A stretch of DNA of 64,000 nucleotides from Parcubacteria group bacterium (lineage in GTDB: Bacteria; Patescibacteria; ABY1; Buchananbacterales; UBA6539). Below, in pieces: positions 15,376-24,432 of this stretch. Within the stretch, counting starts at the first letter, position 1. The number at the start of each line of letters is the position of its first letter. The translations under genes were made by a program, and so were the position numbers. The notes under the pieces were generated by a model. It made no database searches. It saw only the letters and a program-made list of their open reading frames with translations, and had not been told where the DNA came from. The stretch lies in assembly GCA_002687175.1 (NCBI GenBank), contig NYZP01000019.1, positions 1 to 64,000 on the forward strand, written 5' to 3'.

Positions 15376-17067
15376 CTACCTAGGTTCTTTAATCTTAAAA
15401 AAAACAAAATGCTCGTCTTCAAAAACTGTAACAAAATATTGCTCATTTATCAAGTTTTTTGAAATTTTTATTTCTTCTTCACTGACTCCAGATGGGTAGT
15501 TATCTATACCAAAAATGACTGGGTAATATTCTTCAGCTTTAAAAAATAATAAGGCATCTACTTTGTCTATTGGAGAATTAATAAGTTTTTGATAAAAAGA
15601 ATCGCTATCAACACTTGAAGCCAGCTCCGAAATAAATAAATGTCTTTCGGAAAAGTTAGCCGCGGGATGTGAAAAATGAATATTATAACTAATATAAAAA
15701 TCAAGTGGTAAGTAAGCAGAAATTTGAGGAATACCGCTGGACAAAATAGTTAAATCTTGGATATTCTCAACATCTTTTAAATTATTAATTAAATTAACAA
15801 ATTCCCCGCGTAAAGGTTGCTTCATTGTCACTAATTGTTTTTGAGTGTCTGGCTGATCCACAAAACTACCACCAAGCAGTTGATTGGCTAAAACCAACCA
15901 GCCTAAAATAAATAAACCAATTCTTATTTTTTCGCTTTTAATTTTTTCATTAATAAAAAAGCCGATGCCATAAGCTGCCGAAATTGTCAGAACCGCTCCA
16001 CCTAAAAACAAAAACGGTTTTGCAGGTAGAAAAGTAACTTGCCAAAAAATTATGGTTAACAAATTAATAAACTGCCAAAGGTACATTGCTCCAAAAATCG
16101 TGGCTAGAGATTTAATAAAAGGTTTTGACCAATAGAATATCATAGTCAATAAACCAACCAGAGATACTAAGCCAAAAATTGAAAACTCAAAGAATGGTAA
16201 ATATAAATCTAAAAACTCAGGAATAAAATAAGCTTGTGACCAATTCTCTGAACCAAAAGATATATACGAAGCAATCAGTGGCAGCAGAAATGGTGAAGAA
16301 ACTATTATTGCTAAAATACCAACGATGGTTAATACGCTGAAATATCTCTTGGTGTTAACCTTACTAAAAAGTTTAAAAACCGTAAGAGCAATGGCAACTG
16401 GCAAAAACCAAAAATAGTAAGTCATAAACAATAGGCCGCCAGTAAAACCATAAAAAATAACTTTTCCTAAATCAATTTTTTTATTTTCAAGGTCTGTCAA
16501 TAAAAAAGCCGTCCAAAAAACTACCAAAACGGCCGAGAGAAATTCATAAGGCTTTAAAATAATTGCCGTCCAATCCGCCACCACAAAAATTAAAGCCGAA
16601 TTTAAAACTATTTGCCACTCGGCTAATTTTGTTTGCCAATGTGTTTTTTGCCAAACATAAACTATGAATGGTAGTAAAATTAAAACCAAGGTCACCCCTA
16701 ATTGAGCAGCACTGATGCCATTAAGTTTAAACAAAAAAGCTAGTAAGCCAACTAGCCAAAAATAAAGTGGATGATAAAATGGCGGCAAGCTAGAGTAAAA
16801 AAAGTCAGAAAAGAATTGGCCGGCGGCCATTTTTTGTAAAAAGGCAGTAACAAAAATTTCATCACCTTGTAATCCCCACCAAGTTAGCTGTGAACCGTAG
16901 ATTAAAGCTAAATAAGTAGCCCCCAAAAAACCAGCTATTAAGCTGATAAACACAGTTGGCTTTTTTATTTTGAAATAAAATAATATTCCTAAACCAATAA
17001 ACAAATAAAAAAGCAGTTTAACAGCTGCGATTTGCCATATTTCGCTACCAGTTAAAATCAGATCCAT
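15376..17067 (-). CDS. GT-C fold membrane glycosyltransferase (PMT/ArnT-like)
   Basis: The 563-residue protein has about 11-12 membrane helices. A large first outer loop contains GDEIFVTAFLQKM (about 69-81), the acidic pair typical of GT-C enzymes that take sugars from polyprenyl phosphates. The C-terminal 130 residues form a soluble outer domain. It follows a two-helix protein and a single-pass protein in one operon with a second GT-C gene. The sugar and acceptor are unknown. Confidence 0.75.
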   Translation of the reverse strand: MDLILTGSEIWQIAAVKLLFYLFIGLGILFYFKIKKPTVFISLIAGFLGATYLALIYGSQLTWWGLQGDEIFVTAFLQKMAAGQFFSDFFYSSLPPFYHPLYFWLVGLLAFLFKLNGISAAQLGVTLVLILLPFIVYVWQKTHWQTKLAEWQIVLNSALIFVVADWTAIILKPYEFLSAVLVVFWTAFLLTDLENKKIDLGKVIFYGFTGGLLFMTYYFWFLPVAIALTVFKLFSKVNTKRYFSVLTIVGILAIIVSSPFLLPLIASYISFGSENWSQAYFIPEFLDLYLPFFEFSIFGLVSLVGLLTMIFYWSKPFIKSLATIFGAMYLWQFINLLTIIFWQVTFLPAKPFLFLGGAVLTISAAYGIGFFINEKIKSEKIRIGLFILGWLVLANQLLGGSFVDQPDTQKQLVTMKQPLRGEFVNLINNLKDVENIQDLTILSSGIPQISAYLPLDFYISYNIHFSHPAANFSERHLFISELASSVDSDSFYQKLINSPIDKVDALLFFKAEEYYPVIFGIDNYPSGVSEEEIKISKNLINEQYFVTVFEDEHFVFFKIKEPR

Positions 17068-17099
17068 AGTAACTTAAATGATTGACTATTAATAATTAG

Positions 17100-17306
17100 C
17101 TATTTCTTGGTAATCAGTATTATAGCGCTAATTATAGCAATAATCAAGAGCCAGATCGGATTTAACCAATTGGTGACAAAGCCGGGCACCAGATAATCAA
17201 TAGCTAATAAAACAGCAAAACCAATAAAGGTAAACCGAAAAACTAATTCCGCTAGGCCGTACCAGAATTTTTCTTCATACTGCAAAAAATCAAACTTCAT
17301 TTTCAT
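17100..17306 (-). CDS. Small two-helix membrane protein
   Basis: This 68-residue protein has two hydrophobic segments (about 22-42 and 50-66) after a short acidic/aromatic N-terminus. The family is not recognised. It overlaps the preceding single-pass gene by 4 bases (ATGA) and sits between two GT-C transferase genes, so it may be an accessory subunit of one of them. Confidence 0.6.
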   Translation of the reverse strand: MKMKFDFLQYEEKFWYGLAELVFRFTFIGFAVLLAIDYLVPGFVTNWLNPIWLLIIAIISAIILITKK

Positions 17307-17824
17307 TTTTTTAGAATTACTTTTAATTGCTTAATTTGTAACTCCCCTTCTTTATCAGTTAATGATGTTGGCTCGGTAGAAATTAAAAAACGATTAATAT
17401 TTTTTGGAGAATAAACATCAGCTAAGGTAAAATAAAAAACTGCCTTTTGCCAACCATCTTCTTGGTCAGTATTAATGGTAGCGGTTTTAACGTCATAATT
17501 AAATCCCGGACCGGCTTGCCCGCCAACTCCAGCTAGGCTAAGACCCTCTTCCTTATAAATCAAATGAACTTGGGCTTCTTTAAACCAAGGCATTGCTCGC
17601 AAATCAAAATAGATTGGACTTTCCAAAACAGTTTGATAACCTTCAACCAATTTAACTCTTGGTTCGGGTCCCAGTTTAGAAATCGCCGGTAAATCTTGGC
17701 CTAACTCTGACTCAATAATTAAAGCATCGTATGACGGAAAATTAATATTAACCAGCCATATTGCAAAACCAATTGTTATGGCGGCGAAAACTAAACTGAT
17801 TCTTTTTAACCAAGTTTTTTTCAT
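17303..17824 (-). CDS. Single-pass exported protein of the GT-C operon
   Basis: The 173-residue protein has an N-terminal membrane anchor (about 9-28). Its outer domain is beta-rich, with phrases such as PIYFDLRAMPWFKEAQVHL and the FYFTLADVYSPKNINRFLI stretch. Proteins like this accompany lipid-linked glycosyltransferases in Patescibacteria, but I cannot name the family. It overlaps both neighbours by 4 bases, indicating translational coupling. Confidence 0.6.
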   Translation of the reverse strand: MKKTWLKRISLVFAAITIGFAIWLVNINFPSYDALIIESELGQDLPAISKLGPEPRVKLVEGYQTVLESPIYFDLRAMPWFKEAQVHLIYKEEGLSLAGVGGQAGPGFNYDVKTATINTDQEDGWQKAVFYFTLADVYSPKNINRFLISTEPTSLTDKEGELQIKQLKVILKK

Positions 17825-19392
17825 TTGATCTTATATAATAATTCTTGACCAACATTAGTAACTAATTCAAGTTGCAAACCACGTTCCAAATCTAAAGTCG
17901 ACTCCGGAGCTAAAGCATAATAATAAACTGGAACAGCTTCTAATAAGCCTGGTAATAAATCTATAAGTGAGTCATTACGTGATAAAGCTTCAAATGAATG
18001 AATTACTCTACGGTCTGGAAAAAAAAGTTTATCTTTACGAACAGTAACTATCACTGCTTCTGGTTCCGTTAATTCAATGACCTTTGAAGCATTTTCTTTA
18101 TAAGAAACAATCCGATTGCGTACTGGCAAAATACTATCAGGTTTTTTCTGTAATACTAAGTTGGCAGAACTATAAAATAAAAAAACTAGCAATAGGAATA
18201 AAACGATATTACGAAAACGACGTTTTACAAAATTAGTTAAAAAAATTAAACCAATAGCGACAAACGGCAAAGCCAGTAAATAAAGTGGTAGCCAGTATCT
18301 GACATACGAAAGTCCTAAAGTATTTAAATGTACGGTCAGTAAATCAGTAAACAGCCAGCTACCGTAATAAATAATAAGCCAACCAAAAATAAATAGACTA
18401 ATACCCATGTAACCAAAGATTTCAATTTTTTGTTTACCGGTTTGAGTTAAAAAAGCAACTAATCCCAGTATTGCTAAAAGTGACAGCCACCACAAATTTG
18501 ATAAGTAGTGATTCCAAAAATTTAGAACCGCAGTGGTCGGATGAAAGCCAAAAGGTAAAATTAATGATTTAGCAATTTGGCAACTGTGACAAATTGATTC
18601 TGACCCTGCGTCAAGCTGACTGTAACCAGAGGTTAGAAAATTACCATAAATACTTTTTTGTTGATAAATTGCTGGACTAAAAACTATGACAGCCACCGCT
18701 AAAAATAAAATTATTTTAGTAAAACTTATTTTACTTCTTAAATATACAAAAATAGAAGCATAAGTAGCCATTAGCCAAATAATTTCTGCAGGCCTAATAG
18801 CTACAGCCAAACCAGTCAACAAACCAGATATTAATATTTGCGATAAGCTTAATTTATTACCTCTAAATAAAAAATAAATTGCTACTAAAATTAATGAAAC
18901 AAAGGCGACATTAGGTAACATTGAAGTAACCGAATAGTACCACCAGGCCGGATGAGCCAGCATCAGAATAGCAGCTAAAAAAGCTATTTGATTATTAAAA
19001 ATTCTTCTGATAATACCGTAAAATGCTAAAACTCCTAAAATTGAGAGAATCGGCGTAAAATAGATTATCGCTTTAGTGCTAAATATTTTTGCTAAAGTGC
19101 CATAAAATAAAATTAATCCTAAAAAACTACCAGGCACTAAGGCGCCATCGTCACGGACATTAAAACTTCGGGGATGAATTTGATTCTTAGCAATTATATT
19201 TAATGGTTCATCAATGATTAGTTGACCAGTTTGGGCATAATTGACTGACCAAAAATAGTTAGTGGTCTCGTCAGGCCAATCAAAACGATGGCTAACATTA
19301 GCTTCGGTTCGTCCTGGTGTCACCAACCAAAAATAAACACCCCCCATCAAGATGCTTAGAAAAACTAAAATAAAAATCTGCTTTTTAACCAT
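17821..19392 (-). CDS. GT-C fold membrane glycosyltransferase
   Basis: The 523-residue protein has an N-terminal signal-anchor helix, an outer loop with FDWPDETTNYFWS (about 38-50, the acidic GT-C motif), about nine further helices and a soluble C-terminus. It starts a minus-strand operon running to about 12,572 and diverges from the 698-residue membrane protein. It is probably an integral transferase using polyprenyl-phosphate sugars; the substrate is unknown. Confidence 0.7.
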   Translation of the reverse strand: MVKKQIFILVFLSILMGGVYFWLVTPGRTEANVSHRFDWPDETTNYFWSVNYAQTGQLIIDEPLNIIAKNQIHPRSFNVRDDGALVPGSFLGLILFYGTLAKIFSTKAIIYFTPILSILGVLAFYGIIRRIFNNQIAFLAAILMLAHPAWWYYSVTSMLPNVAFVSLILVAIYFLFRGNKLSLSQILISGLLTGLAVAIRPAEIIWLMATYASIFVYLRSKISFTKIILFLAVAVIVFSPAIYQQKSIYGNFLTSGYSQLDAGSESICHSCQIAKSLILPFGFHPTTAVLNFWNHYLSNLWWLSLLAILGLVAFLTQTGKQKIEIFGYMGISLFIFGWLIIYYGSWLFTDLLTVHLNTLGLSYVRYWLPLYLLALPFVAIGLIFLTNFVKRRFRNIVLFLLLVFLFYSSANLVLQKKPDSILPVRNRIVSYKENASKVIELTEPEAVIVTVRKDKLFFPDRRVIHSFEALSRNDSLIDLLPGLLEAVPVYYYALAPESTLDLERGLQLELVTNVGQELLYKIK

Positions 19393-19455
19393 GTTCTAAT
19401 TATAGCAAAAAAAGCTCTTTTTGTGATAGAATGAATGTATTAAAATAAAATTCCC

Positions 19456-21552
19456 ATGGAGGAAAAGATTACTAAAGTAAAATATTTATCTGTCACTTTA
19501 ATATTAGGTTTAATAGTGACTTTTAATTTTTTAAGTTTGTACAATCAAACAATTGGCCTACTAGCGGGCCTGGCTTATATTATTTTTTACAGTTTTATTT
19601 TTGGCTCAATTTTTATTAGTCAAAAACCTTGGCAGTCACTATTTGGTCTGCTTTTTTTTATTTCCCTAGTATCAATCGTTAGTGCTTTGGCTATTTATTT
19701 CTACAAGTTTAATGACATGTTCTTCATAATTTTAATTTGGATAATTCCCCTGTTTCTCATTAATCCTTATTATAAAATTAGACCCCAAGAAAAATTTTCC
19801 TTGCCCAAACTTTTAAAAAAATATTTAGAAAAAGTTAGGCATCGTAAAGAACATAAATTACATTTTCTGCTGGTTATTCTGTATCTGGTTCTAACTAGTC
19901 TGAATTTTATTTTATTATTCTATGGTCAAACCATAGAATCAATTCAAGCTCCCTGGCAAGTGGTTCCCAGTGTATTTTTATTAATATATTTCTTGGCCAC
20001 TCTTTGTTTATTAATCTATGTGTTTAATGCTAAAAGGACAAAATTGCCTTTAATCTTAATAAGCATCCACACTTTTTTAAGTAGCTCCATTGCTTTAATA
20101 GTATATAAAATTGGCTACGGTTTCGACCCCTTCATTCATCAAGCCACCGAAAAGATTATCAACCAAACTGGTTCAATTGACCCAACACCTCTTTATTACT
20201 TAGGACAATATGGGTTGGTAGTTTTTTTACATAAATTAACTTTAATTGATTTAGTAATACTTGATCGGTTATTAGTACCAGTATTATTTTCTCTATTATT
20301 ACCATCAATTACTTTTTATGTTTTTAGTAAATGGATTCCCAAAAATTATGCTTTGATTTTATCCTTAGTTACTTTGATTATCCCCTATTCAAGTTTCATC
20401 ATGACTGCCCCCCAAAATTTGGCAAATCTTTTTTTTATCATTACTATTTTGCTTTCCCTGCTTTATTTTAGAAACCAACTACCGGTGTCAATTCTTTACT
20501 TATTAACTATTACCACTTTGGTGATTCACCCCCTAGCCGGTATTCCATTACTGATCACGGTTTTGCTAATCAATCTATTTAAAATGATGTATTCCAGTTA
20601 TATAAAATCAATGAGTCTTTATTTCTTTGCCTCGTTGGTCTTTGTTTTATTTTTACCATTAGCATTTATGATTAATGGTTCTAATCTAAAGTTATCTATG
20701 CCAATATTTTCCAAAGTTGATTTCCCTTTACCTGTTTGGCTGGACCGCTTTGATCTACCACTTAATTTAGTTTATTTAATCAACTTTAATCAGGCGATCT
20801 TCGCTGGGTTGATTATACTAATTGGCATAGTTTATATTGCCAAAAATAATTTGTTAAAAAACAATGCCCCCTATCTAATGGCCGCCTTTATAATTTTTTC
20901 CAATTTTATTATTACCAAGTATTTTTTAACCTTTCCGGACTTAAGAATTTTTGATCAAAACTCTTTTGTCAGTCGTTTATCTGTCCTGACTTTTTACACT
21001 TTGCTCCCCTTCTTTTTAATTGGGCTTTACGTAACTATTAAAAATGTCTGGACAAAAGATATTTATTTAAAATCATTTTTGGTACTTACTCTGGCTGGCG
21101 GGCTGACAATCTCGCTCTATCTTTCCTATCCTAGATTTAATCAATTTGAACCAGCTAAATTTTTCAGTTTATCACAACACGATATTAACGCGGTTAATTT
21201 AATTGAAAAAACTGCTTCACCTCAACACATTGTCTTGGCTAACCAAATGGTTGGTGTTGCTGCGATAAAAGAATTTGGTTTTAAACAATATTATGACAAT
21301 CAATTCTTTTACTCAATGCCCATGGGTTCTCCTCGAACCTTTTATGATCATTTCTTAGCTATGACCCATGAAGGTGCAAAAAAACAGACTATGGAGTCTG
21401 TGATGGACGAAGCCGGAGTTGATGAAGCCTATTTTGTGTTAAACAGCTACTGGCGAGATTTTGATAAAATTGCAACACAGGCACGACAATCAGCGGAAAC
21501 GGTTTATGATATTGATGAAGGTAAAATCTTGATTTTTAAGTATATTAGGTGA
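19456..21552 (+). CDS. Large polytopic membrane protein, GT-C-like
   Basis: This 698-residue protein has some 16 hydrophobic segments and a soluble C-terminal domain of about 120 residues. An outer loop carries GYGFDPFIHQATEKII near residue 222, a conserved-looking motif placed like the acidic loop of GT-C transferases. I would class it as a putative membrane glycosyltransferase. It ends in TGA, which shows that TGA is a stop codon here. A palindromic repeat follows before the convergent GT4 gene. Confidence 0.6.
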   Translation: MEEKITKVKYLSVTLILGLIVTFNFLSLYNQTIGLLAGLAYIIFYSFIFGSIFISQKPWQSLFGLLFFISLVSIVSALAIYFYKFNDMFFIILIWIIPLFLINPYYKIRPQEKFSLPKLLKKYLEKVRHRKEHKLHFLLVILYLVLTSLNFILLFYGQTIESIQAPWQVVPSVFLLIYFLATLCLLIYVFNAKRTKLPLILISIHTFLSSSIALIVYKIGYGFDPFIHQATEKIINQTGSIDPTPLYYLGQYGLVVFLHKLTLIDLVILDRLLVPVLFSLLLPSITFYVFSKWIPKNYALILSLVTLIIPYSSFIMTAPQNLANLFFIITILLSLLYFRNQLPVSILYLLTITTLVIHPLAGIPLLITVLLINLFKMMYSSYIKSMSLYFFASLVFVLFLPLAFMINGSNLKLSMPIFSKVDFPLPVWLDRFDLPLNLVYLINFNQAIFAGLIILIGIVYIAKNNLLKNNAPYLMAAFIIFSNFIITKYFLTFPDLRIFDQNSFVSRLSVLTFYTLLPFFLIGLYVTIKNVWTKDIYLKSFLVLTLAGGLTISLYLSYPRFNQFEPAKFFSLSQHDINAVNLIEKTASPQHIVLANQMVGVAAIKEFGFKQYYDNQFFYSMPMGSPRTFYDHFLAMTHEGAKKQTMESVMDEAGVDEAYFVLNSYWRDFDKIATQARQSAETVYDIDEGKILIFKYIR

Positions 21553-21565
21553 CTCTGTTTTCCTT

Positions 21566-21678
21566 CTGTCATTCTGAGACCTCCTCTATTGTCATCCTGA
21601 GCGAAGCGAAGGATCTCTGGTGTTAAGACGTAAGTAATATCACCAGAGATTCTTCGGCCTTCGGCCTCAGAATGACAG
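21566..21678. repeat. GTCATTCTGAG-type palindromic element
   Basis: Outer arms CTGTCATTCTGAG and CTCAGAATGACAG (13 bp, perfect) enclose nested hairpins, including ATCTCTGGTG / CACCAGAGAT and CTTCGGCCTTCGG. The wording (GTCATTCTGAG, GCGAAGCGAAGGATCTC) matches a well-known class of dispersed intergenic palindromes. It lies between convergent genes and may double as a terminator. Confidence 0.85.
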
Positions 21679-21692
21679 GAGGAAAAAATGTT

Positions 21693-22865
21693 TTACACAA
21701 GCTTAGTGAGTTGTTTAATATAATTCGCCACCGAGAAGTTTCTGATGGACACAAAACAATTCTTGCGAAGCTTTTCAATATTTTCCGGATGATTTAAAAA
21801 GTGTTCCAATACTTCAATTAAAATTTTCTCATTACCGGGCACGAAAGTAAAACCATTATAATCGTCTTTTACAATCTCCGACACTCCCCCAATGTCCGCG
21901 GCAATCACTGGAACATTAGCCACCAAACTTTCATCAATTACTTTAGGTGAATTTTCATAAACCAATGACGGCACTATCGTTAAATCCGTCTGACGATAAT
22001 GCTCGGCCAACTTCGGCTGTTCAACATGGCCAATTAAATTAAACCGTTGATCATCTTTAATCGCTTGCTTAACATCTTTTTCCGCGCCACCAGAACCAAT
22101 AATCTTCAACTGCCAATTAGTGGGGGTTATTTTTTTAAGCGCTTCAATTAAAAATAAGATGCCTTTAAACTTTTCCAGCTGGCCAATAAACAGTAAATTA
22201 ATTTTCCGGTTACCAATATCTTCTTGATCTTCGCGTTTCTCTACTTGTTTAAATACCACTGGATTGGGCATGATTAGCTTTTTAGATTCATAAAAAAATC
22301 CTCGGGCTTGGTAATAACCTTGAAGCCAACGCGATGGTGAAATTACAATATCGGGATTGCCAAACAACCGTTTAATGGTTTTCTCATAAACTTTGTCGAT
22401 AATAAAGAAAGGTTTTTCCACTCCAAAGATAATTAAACCAGATGGTCTTGATAACTGAACATCGTGAACCGTGTGAATGTGTTGAATTTTTAAACTCTTA
22501 ATAGCCCTGGGTACCAAATAACCAATCCCTTTTAGATTATGGCTCATCACCACTTTTGGCTTTTCTTCCCGTAAAATCTTTTTAACTGAAAAATAAGAAC
22601 TTAAATTAAAAACATCCAACGGATGCCAAAAAATACGTAACCAAATCGGCCGCTTGTTAATGTCTAAAAAAGAAAAAATATTAAGCGGCGTAATCCGGTG
22701 AATGGTTAGGTTGCCTTCCTTGCTAACTCCCTTTTTTCGGCCAACAGTAATTAACACCACTTCGTGCCCCAACTTCAAAAGCTCGTGGACAATAATTTCC
22801 ACCACCACTTCCGCTCCCCCGCGAGTGTAAGGTTTATATAAGCTATGTATTAGACAGATTTTCAT
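21693..22865 (-). CDS. Glycosyltransferase family 4
   Basis: The 390-residue GT-B enzyme begins MKICLIHSLYKPYTRGGAEVVV, with the glycine-rich acceptor loop. Its C-terminal donor half reads INLLFIGQLEKFKGI, then the E-x7-E region in VPSLVYENSPKVIDESLVA (about 310-330). I chose ATG 22865; the upstream 14 in-frame codons are A/T-rich leader. It is not in an operon with its plus-strand neighbours. The sugar specificity cannot be told. Confidence 0.88.
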   Translation of the reverse strand: MKICLIHSLYKPYTRGGAEVVVEIIVHELLKLGHEVVLITVGRKKGVSKEGNLTIHRITPLNIFSFLDINKRPIWLRIFWHPLDVFNLSSYFSVKKILREEKPKVVMSHNLKGIGYLVPRAIKSLKIQHIHTVHDVQLSRPSGLIIFGVEKPFFIIDKVYEKTIKRLFGNPDIVISPSRWLQGYYQARGFFYESKKLIMPNPVVFKQVEKREDQEDIGNRKINLLFIGQLEKFKGILFLIEALKKITPTNWQLKIIGSGGAEKDVKQAIKDDQRFNLIGHVEQPKLAEHYRQTDLTIVPSLVYENSPKVIDESLVANVPVIAADIGGVSEIVKDDYNGFTFVPGNEKILIEVLEHFLNHPENIEKLRKNCFVSIRNFSVANYIKQLTKLV

Positions 22866-22961
22866 AAATAGTTTATAAATAATATATACTTTAGCCAAAA
22901 AAGTCAATAAATTTTATATATCTACTAGTAATCAACTTAATTAATAATTAAACATAAAATT

Positions 22962-23222
22962 ATGTCCAAAGAACAAGGTCCATCTCCTGAAGAAATGGGT
23001 ATAAAAAATGAAAATTCTGATGATGCAAAATTAAAAGAGTTTTGGGATCAGTATTCTACTGAAGAATTAAAAAGAGCAATTGAACCAGGTGATCCTATGG
23101 ATGATATGTGGGGTATGACTCCAGATGCTGGTGAATTAGGTGAAGATTTCAATCCAACTAAAAGTAGTAAAGATGTTGTAAATAAAATTTTAGAAGAAAG
23201 AGGAGAAAATGTTGATAATTAA
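22962..23222 (+). CDS. Small acidic hypothetical protein
   Basis: This 86-residue protein is hydrophilic and acidic, rich in Glu/Asp/Pro/Met, with no membrane segment or cysteine (for example DPMDDMWGMTPDAGELGEDF). No family is recognised. It precedes the methyltransferase gene by 8 bases and is probably co-transcribed with it. Confidence 0.55.
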   Translation: MSKEQGPSPEEMGIKNENSDDAKLKEFWDQYSTEELKRAIEPGDPMDDMWGMTPDAGELGEDFNPTKSSKDVVNKILEERGENVDN

Positions 23223-23230
23223 ATAAAAAA

Positions 23231-24079
23231 ATGGATCAAAAACAACAAGAACAATTAGAACAACAACGACAAACCTGGGATAAATTTTCCGCTGGTTGGA
23301 AAAAATGGGACGAGCTTTTAATGAGTAAAATGCGTCCGGTTAGTGAGGCCTTAATTGACTCTCTCACCATTAACGACAATGACTCTATCCTTGATGTTGC
23401 TTCCGGCACTGGCGAACCAGGTTTAACTTTAGCTAAAAAATTTCCTAATGCCCGAGTTACTGGCAGTGACTTGTCCGAACAAATGGTCAAGATTGCCAAT
23501 GAACATGCCAAACAAAGAAATATTGCCAATTACTTTAGTGTTCATGCTGATGCTTCTAACATGCCCTCTTTTGAAGATAACCAGTTTGACGGTTTGATTT
23601 GTCGCTTTGGTATCATGTTTATGCCCGACCTGGACGGTTCGCTAAAAGAAATGGTTAGAGTGGTTAAACTAGGAGCTACCTTTTCCGTCGCTGTTTGGGC
23701 GGCACCACAATTTAATGATTTGTTGACCACTATTGGTAAAATTGTTAGACATCAATTAAATATACCGGAACCTCCAGTAGACGTACCTGGTATATTTCGC
23801 TGTGCTCAAGAAGGTTTTACTTCAGGTAAGCTGGAGACGGCCGGACTTAATGAAGTTAAAGAATTTGAAATTGAAGGCGTTTCTGATTTTGATTCGCCAG
23901 AACATTACTGGGAAGTGATGTCCGACATTGCCGGACCAATCATGGATGCCTTGAAAAAAGCCGATGAAGAAACTCAACAAGTAGTTAAAAAAGCAGTTTT
24001 GGAAGCAGCCGAAAAATTTGTGGTTGACGGCAAGGTAAAATTAAACTGGAAAGCAATTATTGCCACCGGAATTAAATAA
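23231..24079 (+). CDS. SAM-dependent methyltransferase, UbiE/Methyltransf_25-like
   Basis: The 282-residue protein has motif I ILDVASGTGEPGLTLA (about 53-68), the acidic SAM-binding residue in VTGSDLSEQM, and DGLICRFGIMFMPD as motif III. It resembles the UbiE/COQ5 group in the first 190 residues, with a helical C-terminal part that may cap the substrate. Nothing nearby suggests quinone synthesis, so the substrate stays open. It faces the minus-strand RNA gene. Confidence 0.82.
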   Translation: MDQKQQEQLEQQRQTWDKFSAGWKKWDELLMSKMRPVSEALIDSLTINDNDSILDVASGTGEPGLTLAKKFPNARVTGSDLSEQMVKIANEHAKQRNIANYFSVHADASNMPSFEDNQFDGLICRFGIMFMPDLDGSLKEMVRVVKLGATFSVAVWAAPQFNDLLTTIGKIVRHQLNIPEPPVDVPGIFRCAQEGFTSGKLETAGLNEVKEFEIEGVSDFDSPEHYWEVMSDIAGPIMDALKKADEETQQVVKKAVLEAAEKFVVDGKVKLNWKAIIATGIK

Positions 24080-24082
24080 AAG

Positions 24083-24340
24083 AAAAAGGGTAAGTACTCT
24101 AAGAGCACTTACCCACATGGAATCCTTGAGGCCGTTACAGGCAGTGACGGGGTCGGATTAGCTAAGTTGCGGTATTTCACACCATTGCTGGTTACCCTCC
24201 CGAGGAGGACAATTGCGACTAGCTGTTTCCCAGAGAAAACAGTTCACAGTCTCCCGCATATTCTAGGAAGTAGCCATCCCCTCAATAGGACCAATGCTAG
24301 GGATTCGAACCCTAGTACGACCAACCACTGTTTCCATGAT
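24083..24340 (-). ncRNA. Structured non-coding RNA gene with a tRNA-like T-loop hairpin
   Basis: A 258-base transcription unit is bounded by a consensus promoter (24347-24375) and a strong terminator (24088-24114 plus T-run). The RNA ends are joined by a 7-bp helix, CATGGAA (24338-24332) with TTCCATG (24122-24116). Directly stacked on it is TCC-TA-TTGAGG (24290-24280) with CCTCAAGGA (24131-24123). Between them on the 5' side is the hairpin CTAGGG-TTCGAAT-CCCTAG-like element (24315-24297), a sequence-perfect tRNA T-arm. Inside, CTGTTTTC/GGAAACAG and CCTCC/GGAGG make further hairpins. No acceptor stem or CCA exists for a tRNA. No tmRNA tag frame and no RNase P or SRP core motif is visible. Composition is more G/C-rich than flanking genes. 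The family is unknown to me; raiA-type RNA is one candidate to test. Confidence 0.8.
24088..24114 (-). terminator. Terminator of the structured RNA
   Basis: On the minus strand the arms GGGTAAGTGCTC and GAGTACTTACCC close on TTA and are followed by TTTTTCTTTT. One G-T wobble is the only imperfection. Confidence 0.9.
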
Positions 24341-24346
24341 GCTAAG

Positions 24347-24375
24347 ATATTATTCTAAATTTTAAAAAAAGTCAA
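24347..24375 (-). promoter_or_regulatory. Promoter of the structured RNA
   Basis: On the minus strand -35 TTGACT (24370-24375) and -10 TAATAT (24347-24352) are separated by exactly 17 bases. Transcription should begin near 24340, just where the closing helix of the RNA starts. Confidence 0.75.
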
Positions 24376-24387
24376 GGATAAAAAAAG

Positions 24388-24415
24388 GCCCAACTACGTT
24401 AATTCGTAGTCGGGC
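24388..24415 (-). terminator. Terminator of the G/C-rich three-gene operon
   Basis: Arms GCCCGACTACG and CGTAGTTGGGC (minus strand) enclose AATTAA and lead into a C then seven T (A-run 24380-24386 on plus). It separates the operon from the RNA promoter. Confidence 0.9.
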
Positions 24416-24432
24416 TTAATGGTTGTACGGAT

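Noticed and set aside
23236..23730. Two minus-strand ORFs opposite the methyltransferase
   Set aside because: They are shadows of a gene with clear SAM-binding motifs on the plus strand and have no start signals.
24297..24315. tRNA gene on the minus strand suggested by GGTTCGAATCC
   Set aside because: The T-arm is perfect, but no matching 5' acceptor strand, D-arm or anticodon arm exists upstream, and no CCA follows. It is better explained as a T-loop hairpin of the larger RNA.
24083..24340. tmRNA, RNase P RNA or SRP RNA
   Set aside because: No Ala-tag reading frame or tmRNA acceptor ends, no GAGGAAAGUCC-type RNase P core, and no SRP GGAA-loop domain were seen on either strand.
24167..24358. 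Plus-strand 63-codon ORF over the RNA gene
   Set aside because: It runs antisense through the structured RNA, with composition unlike a protein and no SD.
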